Position numbers and translations under genes: made by a program. The notes below the pieces were generated by a model, which was given only the letters and a program-made list of their open reading frames with translations, was not told the DNA's origin and did no database searches. DNA of 31,386 bases from an uncultured Bacteroidota bacterium (GTDB taxonomy: Bacteria > Bacteroidota > Bacteroidia > Chitinophagales > Saprospiraceae), in NCBI GenBank assembly GCA_937952445.1, contig CALGAA010000143.1:1-31386 (forward strand), written 5' to 3'. Of the stretch, positions 16,417 to 24,757 are shown piece by piece. Position 1 is the first letter of the stretch. Each line of letters starts with the position of its first letter.

Positions 16417-16563
16417 TCAAAAACCTGTGTACACGCGGTCTGTTTTTATTCTGTGTCTGACATCTACGTCAAAAATCACCCCCGGATCGCCGCTTTCTAC
16501 GTACGGACGAAATCCATATCGGAACTCATTTGGGTATTTCCAAACAGAGCTTCCATCGGGCAT
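16417..16563 (-). CDS. Small unknown protein or gene remnant between uxaC and lacI
   Basis: The 48-codon ORF begins MPDGSSVWKYPNEFRYGF and continues with VESGDPGVIFDVDVRHRI to a TGA. Its amino-acid mix and base use look protein-like, unlike a random frame. I do not recognise it. In the same 328-bp gap (16321-16648) a second mini-ORF of 21 codons (16587-16652) starts with an ATG overlapping the uxaC stop (ATGA), as expected of a coupled gene, but ends quickly in another frame. The two may be pieces of one frameshifted gene that followed uxaC, or the 48-codon ORF may be a genuine small protein. Nothing else was found in the gap. Confidence 0.35.
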   Translation of the reverse strand: MPDGSSVWKYPNEFRYGFRPYVESGDPGVIFDVDVRHRIKTDRVYTGF

Positions 16564-16648
16564 TCTTCAGACTTCCTGGAATGAAATTATGTCGTCAGAA
16601 TATCCACTAATTCATCCGAATTCGGGAAATTCTTACCGGGCAATTCAA

Positions 16649-18052
16649 TCATATATTCAGGTAATTCTTGATGTTGTAATAACAGATATTCTCGACCATC
16701 TCAGCTAAGAAATCAAATTCAGATTTCGGTAACAAACCTTGTTCCAGATCCTGACCGATGACATTGCACAAAATCCTGCGGAAATAATCATGCCGTGGAA
16801 AAGATAAAAAGCTTCGACTATCCGTCAACATTCCGACGAATAGACTTAGCATTCCCATTTCAGAAAGGATGTTGATTTGCTCCTCCATTCCTCTTTTCTG
16901 ATCCAGAAACCACCACCCCGAACCAAATTGCATTTTTCCACGAATCTTACCGTCGTTGTAATTCCCTGCCATCGTTGCAAACGTGGCATTATCCTTAGGA
17001 TTGTTGTTGTAAAGAATCGTTTTCGCCAGGGAATCAGCAGTATCGAGAACATTAAATAACCGGGAAATACTACGCGCATGATTAATATCGTCCATAGAGT
17101 CAAATCCGGTATCAGGGCCAAGCACTCTCAACATCCGATCGCTGTTGTTTCTCAAAGCACCCAGGTGAAATTGTTGGACCCATCCTTTGCGGTGATACTC
17201 TACACACAAAAATTCCAAAATACATGATTTGAACTCTTCCACCTCATTTTCATCCACGTACTGATCGCTCAGTTTTTTGCGAAAAATTTGATCCACCTTT
17301 CCTTCCGTGTAAGGCACGGAATACACCTGGTCCAATCCATAATCCGAAGCCTTACAACCCATCGAATCAAAAAAATCGATGCGATCAGCAATAACCTCCT
17401 TCAATTCTTCAAGTGACCTGATGGATTTTCCGGCTGAATCCGCCAACCGTTGGATATAGTGGAGATAATCTTCAGATTCTATTCGAAGGATTTTATCGGG
17501 TCGAAATGTGGGAAATAATTGAAACTCGCCTTGCGGGTCGTCGCGGTAACTTTGATGATGTTCCAGAGAATCAGCGGGATCGTCAGTACTACAAATCACT
17601 TCAACCTTCATTTTTTCCAGCAGACGCACTGTGGAATTGTCCGGGTTGTTGAGTTGTTCGGTTGCCTTGTCATAAATTTCATCTGCATTCTCTTCTTTGA
17701 GCAAATCCGTGATCCCAAAATAGGTCTTCAACTCCATGTGAGTCCAATGGTACAACGGATTGCGCATGGTGTAGGGCACGGTTTTCGCCCAGGCTCTGAA
17801 TTTCTCTCTTGAATCAGCCTCCCCGGTAATGAATTCCTCGTCGACTCCAAGTGCTCTCATCGCACGCCATTTGTAATGATCACCGGCTAACCAGGCTTCC
17901 GTGATATCACGGTAAATTCTTGGTTTGGCAATTTCGGCTGGTGGCAGATGGTTGTGATAATCGATGATGGGCATTTTACTGGCATGCTCGAAATACAATC
18001 GTTCTGCAAATTCATTTCCCAGGATAAAATTCTGATTCAAAAAAACACTCAT
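16649..18052 (-). CDS. uxaC: Glucuronate (uronate) isomerase
   Basis: UxaC isomerises D-glucuronate to D-fructuronate (and galacturonate to tagaturonate). It is a metal-dependent amidohydrolase-superfamily enzyme of the cytoplasm. The 467-residue length matches the family. The metal-binding IDYHNHLPP (His33, His35) lies near the N-terminus. VICSTDDPADSLEHH, FGSGWWFLDQKRGMEEQ, GMLTDSRSFLSFPRHDYFRRI and the C-terminal ENICYYNIKNYL are family stretches. It follows the DUF1080 gene by 77 bp and is the last clear enzyme of the uronate locus. The presence of UxuA and a mannonate oxidoreductase rather than UxaA/UxaB points to glucuronate as the main substrate. Confidence 0.97.
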   Translation of the reverse strand: MSVFLNQNFILGNEFAERLYFEHASKMPIIDYHNHLPPAEIAKPRIYRDITEAWLAGDHYKWRAMRALGVDEEFITGEADSREKFRAWAKTVPYTMRNPLYHWTHMELKTYFGITDLLKEENADEIYDKATEQLNNPDNSTVRLLEKMKVEVICSTDDPADSLEHHQSYRDDPQGEFQLFPTFRPDKILRIESEDYLHYIQRLADSAGKSIRSLEELKEVIADRIDFFDSMGCKASDYGLDQVYSVPYTEGKVDQIFRKKLSDQYVDENEVEEFKSCILEFLCVEYHRKGWVQQFHLGALRNNSDRMLRVLGPDTGFDSMDDINHARSISRLFNVLDTADSLAKTILYNNNPKDNATFATMAGNYNDGKIRGKMQFGSGWWFLDQKRGMEEQINILSEMGMLSLFVGMLTDSRSFLSFPRHDYFRRILCNVIGQDLEQGLLPKSEFDFLAEMVENICYYNIKNYLNI

Positions 18053-18129
18053 ATTGGTAATGTCTTGCTTTACCTAAAATTTAAAAATTCAATATGGCCT
18101 TTGGAAGGCCTCCTTCAGTTCTGCCGGAA

Positions 18130-19548
18130 TCAAAATTCCCGAACTTTTATACTACGGAATGAAACGCGATCTCCATGATCCTGAAGCAAAATATGCCCTT
18201 CGTCCCATTCGCCAAAATTGGCCCAGTCCCGGTATTTACTGTATGCGACCAAAGCTCTGAAAGCAGGAGTTCTTCGTTCGTATTCCAACACTTTATTTCC
18301 ATTGAGCCAATGCTCCACGTGATTACCATGCACCACGATCCGGCCACGGTTCCAATTTCCAATTCCGTTAAAGGGTTTGGACCGATGGGGTACAGAAAGA
18401 TTGGTAGCCGGGATCAAATCGTACAAAGAAGCCAGCGTCCGGTTTCCCTTGACCCCTTTTTCAGCATCAGGGTGAACCTTATCGTCAAGGATTTGATACT
18501 CCAGTCCGATGGCGGATCCCGTCCCTTTGTTCAGATTGGGATCGACGAAATACTTCACACCAGAATTTGCTCCTTCCGTTAATTTAAATTCAAATCTCAG
18601 TTCGAAGTTGGAGAACTTATCCTTTGTTATAATATCGCCTCCATTGGCCGATTCGGCGCCATCGCTGGCCAAAACGGTCAACTCACCGTCTTCGATAACC
18701 CACCCTTGCTGAGGGAAATGATCGAGCTTGGCTCCGATCCATCCTTCGGTTGATTCGCCATCCCACAACAATCTCCAGCCTCGTCTTTTCTCCTGATCAC
18801 TGAGGGTATTGGGAATTAAGTTGAGTTCAACGACATCCGGATCCATTTCCCACCGATGACGATCCAGGTTTTCGGTAGCGATGCGAATATTTCTCCACCG
18901 GACCTGGGTTCCATTTTTATCTTCATCGTTTCCAATGCCATGGACCTGAAAACCAATAAATCCTTCTGCGGTCATATCATCGATCAGATTGGACGTATTG
19001 ACACCGTTAATCCACACACGAATCGATGGACCAATGGCTTCCACCCGGTATGAATTCCATCCACCAGGATTAAATGCGGCCCGGCCTTTTGGGTTTTCAG
19101 CGAGTGGATACAACCACCCCCTGCGCGCTTCGTCGTATATTCCTCCGCTATAAGCCCGGGTACTGGGATCGATTTCCACCTGATATCCATGCACTCTCCC
19201 ATCACGGTAGGACGGAATGCTGTGCGACCGGATCTGCACCCCACTATTGAGGCTGGCATCCACCCGTACTTCAAATTCGAGGATAAAATCTCCATAGTGA
19301 TCATTGGTTACCATAAAAGAGTTGGGGGTACCCATTTTGGAAATTCCCACCATTTCTCCGTTCTCGACCTTGTAGTCTGCCTCACCATTCAATTGGGTGA
19401 ATCCGTCAAAATTTTCTCCGTTGAACAAGGGTTTCCAGTTTTCAGCGTCCTGCGCGATCAATCCCGTGACAAACATACATAGCACTACGGCGATGACGCT
19501 GCTTATTCTATATCCTTTCATCTGCATCAAAATTTTACTTATAATCAA
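18130..19548 (-). CDS. Double DUF1080 protein (3-keto-disaccharide hydrolase family)
   Basis: The 472-residue protein carries a signal peptide (hydrophobic 16-31, Ala-Gln near 32-33). The true start may be Met8 or Met10. Two DUF1080 domains follow. The first is about 37-205 with WKPLFNGENFDGF, SGVQIRSHS and WNSYRVEAIG. The second is about 255-470 with WRLLWDGESTEGW, NSGVKYFVD and ILLQDHGDRVSFRSIKVREF. The latter ending is very typical. The fold is a concanavalin-like jelly roll. Some members act on 3-keto-glycosides, releasing 3-keto sugars, but for this protein activity is inferred. It sits between the TRAP permease gene (29 bp upstream) and uxaC, so it likely acts in the envelope on the uronate-bearing substrate of this locus. 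Confidence 0.85.
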   Translation of the reverse strand: MIISKILMQMKGYRISSVIAVVLCMFVTGLIAQDAENWKPLFNGENFDGFTQLNGEADYKVENGEMVGISKMGTPNSFMVTNDHYGDFILEFEVRVDASLNSGVQIRSHSIPSYRDGRVHGYQVEIDPSTRAYSGGIYDEARRGWLYPLAENPKGRAAFNPGGWNSYRVEAIGPSIRVWINGVNTSNLIDDMTAEGFIGFQVHGIGNDEDKNGTQVRWRNIRIATENLDRHRWEMDPDVVELNLIPNTLSDQEKRRGWRLLWDGESTEGWIGAKLDHFPQQGWVIEDGELTVLASDGAESANGGDIITKDKFSNFELRFEFKLTEGANSGVKYFVDPNLNKGTGSAIGLEYQILDDKVHPDAEKGVKGNRTLASLYDLIPATNLSVPHRSKPFNGIGNWNRGRIVVHGNHVEHWLNGNKVLEYERRTPAFRALVAYSKYRDWANFGEWDEGHILLQDHGDRVSFRSIKVREF

Positions 19549-19577
19549 AAAATCTTAAAATTAAATATATTTCTACT

Positions 19578-20882
19578 TTAATATCCAAATACTTGCGGTA
19601 GCCAGAGCGCCAATTGAGGAATGTAAGTCACTATCATCAATATGATGACCATTGAAATCAGGAATGGAATAAGAGGTCCGATTACTTTCGTTATCTTGAC
19701 TTTGGCTACCCCACTACCGACAAACAACAATGAACCGACTGGCGGTGTACATAGCCCAATACATAAATTCAGCACCATGACAATTCCAAAATGCACCGGA
19801 CTGATGCCAATAGCGGTAACCAGGGGCAAAAATATCGGCGTAAAAATCAAAATCGCCGGGGTCATGTCCATAAAGGTTCCTACTATCAAAAGCAAAAGAT
19901 TGATAATTAGGAAAATCAAAATCGGACTACTTACATTATCGAGCAGGACACTGGAAATAAATTGAGGTAAATTTTCATAAGAGAACAGCCAGGACATGGC
20001 CATTGAAGTACCGATCAAGAATGTCACAATAGCATTCGTTTTGGAACTATCCAGAAATATTCGGTAAAAGTCGGACCATTTTATTTCCCGGTATGCAAGC
20101 GCGAGAATGGCTGCGTATACCACAGCTATTGCAGCAGCTTCAGTTGCGGTAAATACCCCAAAAACTATTCCTCCAACGACAACAACGAGCATCAACAAAC
20201 TGAAAAATGCCCCTTTGAAATCCTTCCAAAGTTGGGACAACGGTACCCGTTCGGCCCGGGGTAGGTCATGTTTTCGGGCGAAAATAAATGCGACAACCAT
20301 CAATCCCACTCCGACCAGAATTCCCGGAATGTAACCCGCCAAAAACAAGGCAGCTACGGATGCGGATCCTCCACTCGCCAGGGCGTACACGATTAACGAG
20401 TTGCTGGGTGGAATAACCAGACCTGTGGAAGCAGAGGTAATGTTCACTCCGACGGTAAAGCCCCTGGGGTAGCCATCTTTTACCATTCTATCGGTCATTA
20501 TTCCCCCAATTGCTGTCGCTGCAGCTACGGCTGACCCTGAGATTGCGCCAAACATCATCGCAGCCAATACATTAACATAGGCCAGACCTCCTGGCAGGGA
20601 ACCAATGAGCGACTTGGCAAAATTGATCATCCGTTTTGCTATACCCCCCTGGTTCATGATTTCCCCTGCTAAAATAAAAAAGGGGATGGCGAGTAACGCA
20701 AACGAATCCAACCCCGTAATCATACGCTGACTGATCGTGGTCATAGCGGGCAAGAAGGGAATACTGATCAAAAGCGTTAAAGCTGTTGCTATTCCAATAC
20801 TAAATGCCACAGGCACTTTGAGCAGAAGCAGGATGAAAAAGGTCAGAAATAAAATTAGAATGCTTACTAATTCAGGGTTCAT
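19578..20882 (-). CDS. dctM: TRAP transporter large permease (DctM)
   Basis: The 434-residue protein is almost all membrane helices, typical for the large DctM/SiaM subunit that carries the Na+-coupled transport step in tripartite ATP-independent transport. Family stretches visible are DSFALLAIPFFILAGEIMNQGGIAKRMI, GAISGSAVAAATAIGG, GLVIPPSNSLIVYALASGG, and near the C-terminus GTFMDMTPAILIFTPIFLPL and LCIGLCTPPVG. It overlaps dctQ by 11 bp. In this locus the expected cargo is a hexuronate, since uxuA, uxaC and the mannonate oxidoreductase gene flank it. Confidence 0.95.
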   Translation of the reverse strand: MNPELVSILILFLTFFILLLLKVPVAFSIGIATALTLLISIPFLPAMTTISQRMITGLDSFALLAIPFFILAGEIMNQGGIAKRMINFAKSLIGSLPGGLAYVNVLAAMMFGAISGSAVAAATAIGGIMTDRMVKDGYPRGFTVGVNITSASTGLVIPPSNSLIVYALASGGSASVAALFLAGYIPGILVGVGLMVVAFIFARKHDLPRAERVPLSQLWKDFKGAFFSLLMLVVVVGGIVFGVFTATEAAAIAVVYAAILALAYREIKWSDFYRIFLDSSKTNAIVTFLIGTSMAMSWLFSYENLPQFISSVLLDNVSSPILIFLIINLLLLIVGTFMDMTPAILIFTPIFLPLVTAIGISPVHFGIVMVLNLCIGLCTPPVGSLLFVGSGVAKVKITKVIGPLIPFLISMVIILMIVTYIPQLALWLPQVFGY

Positions 20883-21354
20883 CGGCAGTAATTTTTTGAG
20901 ACTTTATTTGGCTGATATAATGAAGGGTGTACATAACGATCAGTAAGCCGCTCAGCGGTAAAATACTGTAAATGTAACCCAAAGGCACTTGTAATGCAGG
21001 TGATTTTTGCTCGAGGTAAAAGGTCATGTACATCAAGTACCCTCCGCCGATGACCATCACAGTTACAGCAAATATGATGATAAGTATTTCGATAAAATAC
21101 TCCAGTCGCTGTTGGTTTTTCAACGAAAGTTTCTCAAATAGAACATCAATCTCGATATGCTCCCGTTTGCCTGTGATATAAGCGGCCCCTAACATGGCCA
21201 GCCACATCAGGCAATAGCGAGATAATTCCTCGGTCCATGAGGCAGATATATTGAATAAATAGCGACTCATCACCTGCCATATGACACTGACAGTCATAAT
21301 AACAAAGACGGTCACCAATATGGTTTCAGCGATTCTGTTGATAGTAGTTATCAT
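20872..21354 (-). CDS. dctQ: TRAP transporter small permease (DctQ)
   Basis: The 160-residue protein has four hydrophobic segments (about 10-30, 45-60, 88-112 and 125-147), the layout of DctQ/SiaQ small membrane subunits. The conserved WTEELSRYCLMWLAMLGAAY stretch, followed by HIEIDVLFEKL, is characteristic. It pairs with DctM to form the membrane part of the transporter. It overlaps dctP by 4 bp and dctM by 11 bp, so all three subunits are translated in a coupled way. Confidence 0.93.
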   Translation of the reverse strand: MITTINRIAETILVTVFVIMTVSVIWQVMSRYLFNISASWTEELSRYCLMWLAMLGAAYITGKREHIEIDVLFEKLSLKNQQRLEYFIEILIIIFAVTVMVIGGGYLMYMTFYLEQKSPALQVPLGYIYSILPLSGLLIVMYTLHYISQIKSQKITADEP

Positions 21355-22334
21355 GATTTAATGAGATTTTCAATACGTCCAACGAGATCTCCTATAGTTG
21401 GATCCTCACGAAAGCGGTCTTTCATCGGCTGGGTGGCTTTGCGAAATGATTCCGCATCAGGCTCGATAATTTCCATTCCCTGATCCCGCAAAAATTTCAT
21501 GTCCTTTTCAACCGATTGGGCCCACAATCGCTTTTGTTCATCCAGGGATTCGACTGCGGCGTCCATGACCCATTGTTGCTCTTGTTCATTGAGCATATTC
21601 CATACCGAAGTGCCCATGACCAGGACATCAGGTAAGAGGGTGTGACGATCAAGGCAATAATATTTACACACCTCATAATGATTGGAGGAAACGACAGAAG
21701 GGGCGTTATTCTCTGCTCCATCTACCACGCCTTGTTGAAGAGCTGTATACAATTCTCCAAAAGACATGGGAGTGGCCGACCCTCCAAGCATATTGACCAT
21801 TTCAATAGCCAGTTGGTCGTTCATTACACGCAATTTTAATCCCTTGACATCTTCCGCCGTGCGAATAGGTTTATCTTTTGTATAAAAGCTACGGCTACCG
21901 GCATCATAAAAGGTTAGACCGTTAAGGTAATAATCTTTCCCACTGTCCAGAATCTCCCGTCCAATTTCACCTTCCAGTACCTGCCACGCATGATCTTCAT
22001 CTTGAAAAATATACGGGATCCCCAGTACGCGGTATTTGGGGGAAAAATTGGCCATGGTTCCGGCACTCACTTTAGTCATGCCAACGCTACCGATTTGAAC
22101 CAACTCCAGTACTTCCCGTTCGGACCCTAATTGACTGTTGGGATAAATCTTTACGTAAATTTGTCCTCCGGATTTTTCACTCACCCGATCGGCGAAATAC
22201 TCGATCGCGCCGTGAACCGGATGGGATGTTGGTAAGGAATGTCCCAGGATGATCGTCCGGGTTTGGTCCTCGGTCGTGCAAGATGACATGAGCACCATAC
22301 CCACCAAGAGTACGAATATCCACTTCTTCATCAT
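21351..22334 (-). CDS. dctP: TRAP transporter substrate-binding protein (DctP), probable lipoprotein
   Basis: The 327-residue protein is a DctP-type solute receptor. The N-terminus has a hydrophobic stretch ending LMSSC with Cys19, a lipobox-like site, so it is probably a lipid-anchored periplasmic protein instead of a free one. The mature part has ILGHSLPTSHPVH, VKIYPNSQLGSEREVLELVQ, and GLKLRVMNDQ in which Arg169 matches the arginine that binds the substrate carboxylate in the family. GELYTALQQGVVDGAENNAPSV is another hallmark. Its start overlaps uxuA by 4 bp and its end overlaps dctQ by 4 bp. Given the neighbours the ligand is likely a hexuronate, but the exact one is inferred. Confidence 0.94.
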   Translation of the reverse strand: MMKKWIFVLLVGMVLMSSCTTEDQTRTIILGHSLPTSHPVHGAIEYFADRVSEKSGGQIYVKIYPNSQLGSEREVLELVQIGSVGMTKVSAGTMANFSPKYRVLGIPYIFQDEDHAWQVLEGEIGREILDSGKDYYLNGLTFYDAGSRSFYTKDKPIRTAEDVKGLKLRVMNDQLAIEMVNMLGGSATPMSFGELYTALQQGVVDGAENNAPSVVSSNHYEVCKYYCLDRHTLLPDVLVMGTSVWNMLNEQEQQWVMDAAVESLDEQKRLWAQSVEKDMKFLRDQGMEIIEPDAESFRKATQPMKDRFREDPTIGDLVGRIENLIKS

Positions 22335-23500
22335 GGTGTATTTTTATAATATTTAATAGCTGCCTCAATTCCCTGTATGGCTCTCAAACCTTTCATCCGA
22401 CCAATGGCAGTATACCCGGGGTTAGCCTCCCGATGGTTCAAATCACTCATAATGGCGTGTCCATGATCGGGCCGCATATACACTTTCCGATCATCATCCC
22501 TGAAGGCATCTACCAGGGAAACCATATTGGCGTTTCCTTCTAAATGATCGGCTTCATAAAAGTCGTAATCTTCCATGATTTCGACACTTCTCAAGTGCAG
22601 AAAATGAATTCTTTCACGGTATTTTCTGATCATGTGATCCAGGTCATTATCCTTACGGGCACCCAGTGACCCACTGCAGAAACAAAGTCCATTAGTCAAT
22701 GAAGGGACTTCCTGTATAAATGCATCATAATCAGCTTCAGTACTCACGATTCTGGGAATTCCAAATATCTCAAATGGCGGATCATCGGGATGGATCGCCA
22801 TGGACAAACCGAGCTCTTCGGCTACCGGTACGACCTGCCGGAGGAAAGATACCAAATTTTCTCGCAAATCATCCGGCCCCATCCCCTCGTACATGGCTAA
22901 TTTTTCACGAAAAGTCTCCAATTCGTATCCTGCTTCAGATCCAGGCAACCCGGCCAAAATGTTTTGGGTGAGGATTTCTTTGGCCTTCGGGGTCATGATG
23001 TCGTACATTTCTTTGGCTCGTTCAAGAGTTTTGGCCGAATAATCGGCTTGTGCACCCTCTCGCTCCAGGATATAGAGATCGAAAGCCGCGAGGTCTGTCA
23101 GGCTAAAATACAACGCCAGTGATCCATCCGGTAGTTCGTGATAGAGTCTGGTTCTCGTCCAGTCCAGAATGGGCATGAAATTATAGGTAATGACTTTTAT
23201 GCCCGCCTGAGCCAGGTGCCGCATGGACAGCTTATAGTTTTCGATATGTCTGGATGCTTCGGGTAGGTTGAGCTTCATAGCTTCGGTAATCGGAAGGCTC
23301 TCGACTACATGCCAGTCCAGGCCAGCTTTGTTAACCAGCTTTTTCCTTTCCTCGATTTCCTCTAAAGGCCAAACCTCTCCGTTGGGGATATGATGTAACG
23401 CGGTAACCACACCTGTGGCACCAGCCTGACGGATATCACTGAGCTTCACTGCATCATTGGGTCCGTACCATCGCATTGTAGGGGTGAAAATGAAATCCAC
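22331..23500 (-). CDS. uxuA: Mannonate dehydratase
   Basis: UxuA dehydrates D-mannonate to 2-keto-3-deoxy-D-gluconate. The 389-residue protein is of the TIM-barrel UxuA family, not the enolase-type mannonate dehydratase. The start region MRWYGPNDAVKLSDIRQAGATG and HHIPNGEVW is a family signature. The metal-site region is seen in MAIHPDDPPFEIFG, NGLCFCSGSLGARKDND, FLHLRSVEI and YMRPDHGHAIMSDL. It lies 42 bp after the SDR gene and overlaps dctP by 4 bp, linking sugar-acid catabolism directly to uptake in one transcript. Confidence 0.97.
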   Translation of the reverse strand: MDFIFTPTMRWYGPNDAVKLSDIRQAGATGVVTALHHIPNGEVWPLEEIEERKKLVNKAGLDWHVVESLPITEAMKLNLPEASRHIENYKLSMRHLAQAGIKVITYNFMPILDWTRTRLYHELPDGSLALYFSLTDLAAFDLYILEREGAQADYSAKTLERAKEMYDIMTPKAKEILTQNILAGLPGSEAGYELETFREKLAMYEGMGPDDLRENLVSFLRQVVPVAEELGLSMAIHPDDPPFEIFGIPRIVSTEADYDAFIQEVPSLTNGLCFCSGSLGARKDNDLDHMIRKYRERIHFLHLRSVEIMEDYDFYEADHLEGNANMVSLVDAFRDDDRKVYMRPDHGHAIMSDLNHREANPGYTAIGRMKGLRAIQGIEAAIKYYKNTP

Positions 23501-23542
23501 TATATTATTTATTTTGTAGTTTGATTATGAACAATATGCGCT

Positions 23543-24355
23543 TTACACTCCGCTATAAGCGCTGAATCCACCATCCACGGGAATAACCGTCCCGGTAATA
23601 AAGGCAGAGGCCGGACTGATTAAAAAGTGCAATATACCGTTGAGTTCCTCAGCTTTTCCAAATCGGCCCATCGGTGTATTCTGCACGATGCGATCTCCAC
23701 GGGATGTCAAACTGCCATCTTTCAGGGTCAGTAAATCCCGATTTTGTTCGGTCAGGAAAAATCCCGGCGCTATCGCATTTACTCTAATCATCTCACCGTA
23801 TTTGGTAGCAAATTCCACGGCAAGCCATTTGGTAAACATATCCACCGCCGCTTTGGCCATAGAATACCCCAGGACCCGGGTCAACACACGGTCTGCGGAC
23901 ATGGAAGAATAATTGATGATCGAGCTTTTGCCATCTTTCGGGAACAAATCGGCCAGTATGTAGGTGGGCAGCAACGTACCCATCAAATTCAAATCAAAGA
24001 CCTTTTTCAGGTCTGGAACGCTGGCATCGAAAAACGAGGCATCTGGTTGGATAACCGCACCCGGCATATTTCCTCCTGCAGCGTTGATTAAAACATCTAA
24101 AGATCCCCATCGGTTCATGACTCCATCGCGCACCTCCTGCAAGAATTGATCATCTGTAACATCTCCCGAGAATCCAAAGACATCGGGCGATACGTCCTTC
24201 CATTGATCGAGTAATTTTTCTAATTTCTCAGGGTTTCGATTGAGTATGCAAACCTTTGCGCCCTCGGACAATAAATAAGCCACAGCAGTCTGACCTAACA
24301 CACCTGTCCCGCCAGAAATGATTATTTTCTTATCCTGAATTTTGAAAAGTGACAA
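23543..24355 (-). CDS. uxuB: SDR-family mannonate oxidoreductase (fructuronate reductase, UxuB type)
   Basis: A short-chain dehydrogenase expected to reduce D-fructuronate to D-mannonate with NAD(P)H. I choose the TTG at 24355 as start, giving 270 residues beginning (M)SLFKIQDKKIIISGGTGVLG. The open frame extends to an ATG at 24538, but the extra 61 residues are unlike any SDR start and would overlap the divergent purS gene. The nucleotide loop GGTGVLG, NAAGG near 91, and the catalytic Ser151, Tyr164 and Lys168 are present, with C-terminal FITGTVIPVDGGFSAYSG. Bacillus-type UxuB (YjmF) is also an SDR, unlike the long-chain enzyme of E. coli. It is the first gene of the uronate operon. Gluconate 5-dehydrogenase-like activity is the main alternative. 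Confidence 0.85.
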   Translation of the reverse strand: MSLFKIQDKKIIISGGTGVLGQTAVAYLLSEGAKVCILNRNPEKLEKLLDQWKDVSPDVFGFSGDVTDDQFLQEVRDGVMNRWGSLDVLINAAGGNMPGAVIQPDASFFDASVPDLKKVFDLNLMGTLLPTYILADLFPKDGKSSIINYSSMSADRVLTRVLGYSMAKAAVDMFTKWLAVEFATKYGEMIRVNAIAPGFFLTEQNRDLLTLKDGSLTSRGDRIVQNTPMGRFGKAEELNGILHFLISPASAFITGTVIPVDGGFSAYSGV

Positions 24356-24471
24356 TATAAATCTGTTTTTATGATGAAAAAATCGACATATCTGATTTTC
24401 TGTAAATCGAGCTAAAACTACATCAAAATCATTTACTTCACCAAATTTTAATGCTCTAAACTTAAAATCAA

Positions 24472-24479
24472 TATATTTG
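24472..24479 (+). promoter_or_regulatory. Possible -7 element of purS promoter
   Basis: TATATTTG fits the Bacteroidota -7 consensus TAnnTTTG and lies 23 bases before the purS ATG. No good TTTG is found 19-20 bases upstream (TTTTAAT is the nearest), so the call rests on one element. The 147-bp gap (24356-24502) must also hold the promoter of the leftward uronate operon, which I could not locate. Confidence 0.4.
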
Positions 24480-24502
24480 CGACGCAACATAATGATTACA
24501 AT

Positions 24503-24757
24503 ATGAAGTTCAAAGCCGAAATACGGGTAATGCCTCATACAGAGCTACTCGATCCACAAGGAAAGACTGTTGGAAAAAATCTCCCCAACATTGGAATACA
24601 TCAGGTGGAGCAGGTCCGAATCGGAAAACACATCGAAATGACCATCGATGCGGACTCCGAGGAACAAGCCAGGGAAATAGTGGATACGGCTTGTCGTAAA
24701 TTGTTGGTGAATATGATTATGGAAAAATACGACTTTTCAATACATCCAATCCAGTAA
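24503..24757 (+). CDS. purS: Phosphoribosylformylglycinamidine synthase subunit PurS
   Basis: PurS is the small subunit of the PurSQL enzyme that makes FGAM in purine synthesis. It bridges the glutaminase PurQ and the synthase PurL. The 84-residue length is normal. The KFKAEIRVMPHTELLDPQGKT start and the VEQVRIGKHIEM strand match the family. The C-terminal ANPIIEN-like part of some homologues is replaced by YDFSIHPIQ. It overlaps rsmI by one base (TAATG), so the two are co-translated. purQ and purL are not in the window, so the subunit is encoded away from its partners. Confidence 0.85.
   Translation: MKFKAEIRVMPHTELLDPQGKTVGKNLPNIGIHQVEQVRIGKHIEMTIDADSEEQAREIVDTACRKLLVNMIMEKYDFSIHPIQ

Noticed and set aside
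24356..24502. Promoter of the leftward uronate operon
   Set aside because: Candidate -7 elements each miss a key base and lack a -33 TTTG at 19-20 bases, so none could be chosen.
23543..24538. 331-residue form of the SDR protein from the upstream ATG
   Set aside because: The extra N-terminus overlaps purS and has no SDR features; TTG at 24355 gives a normal 270-residue enzyme.
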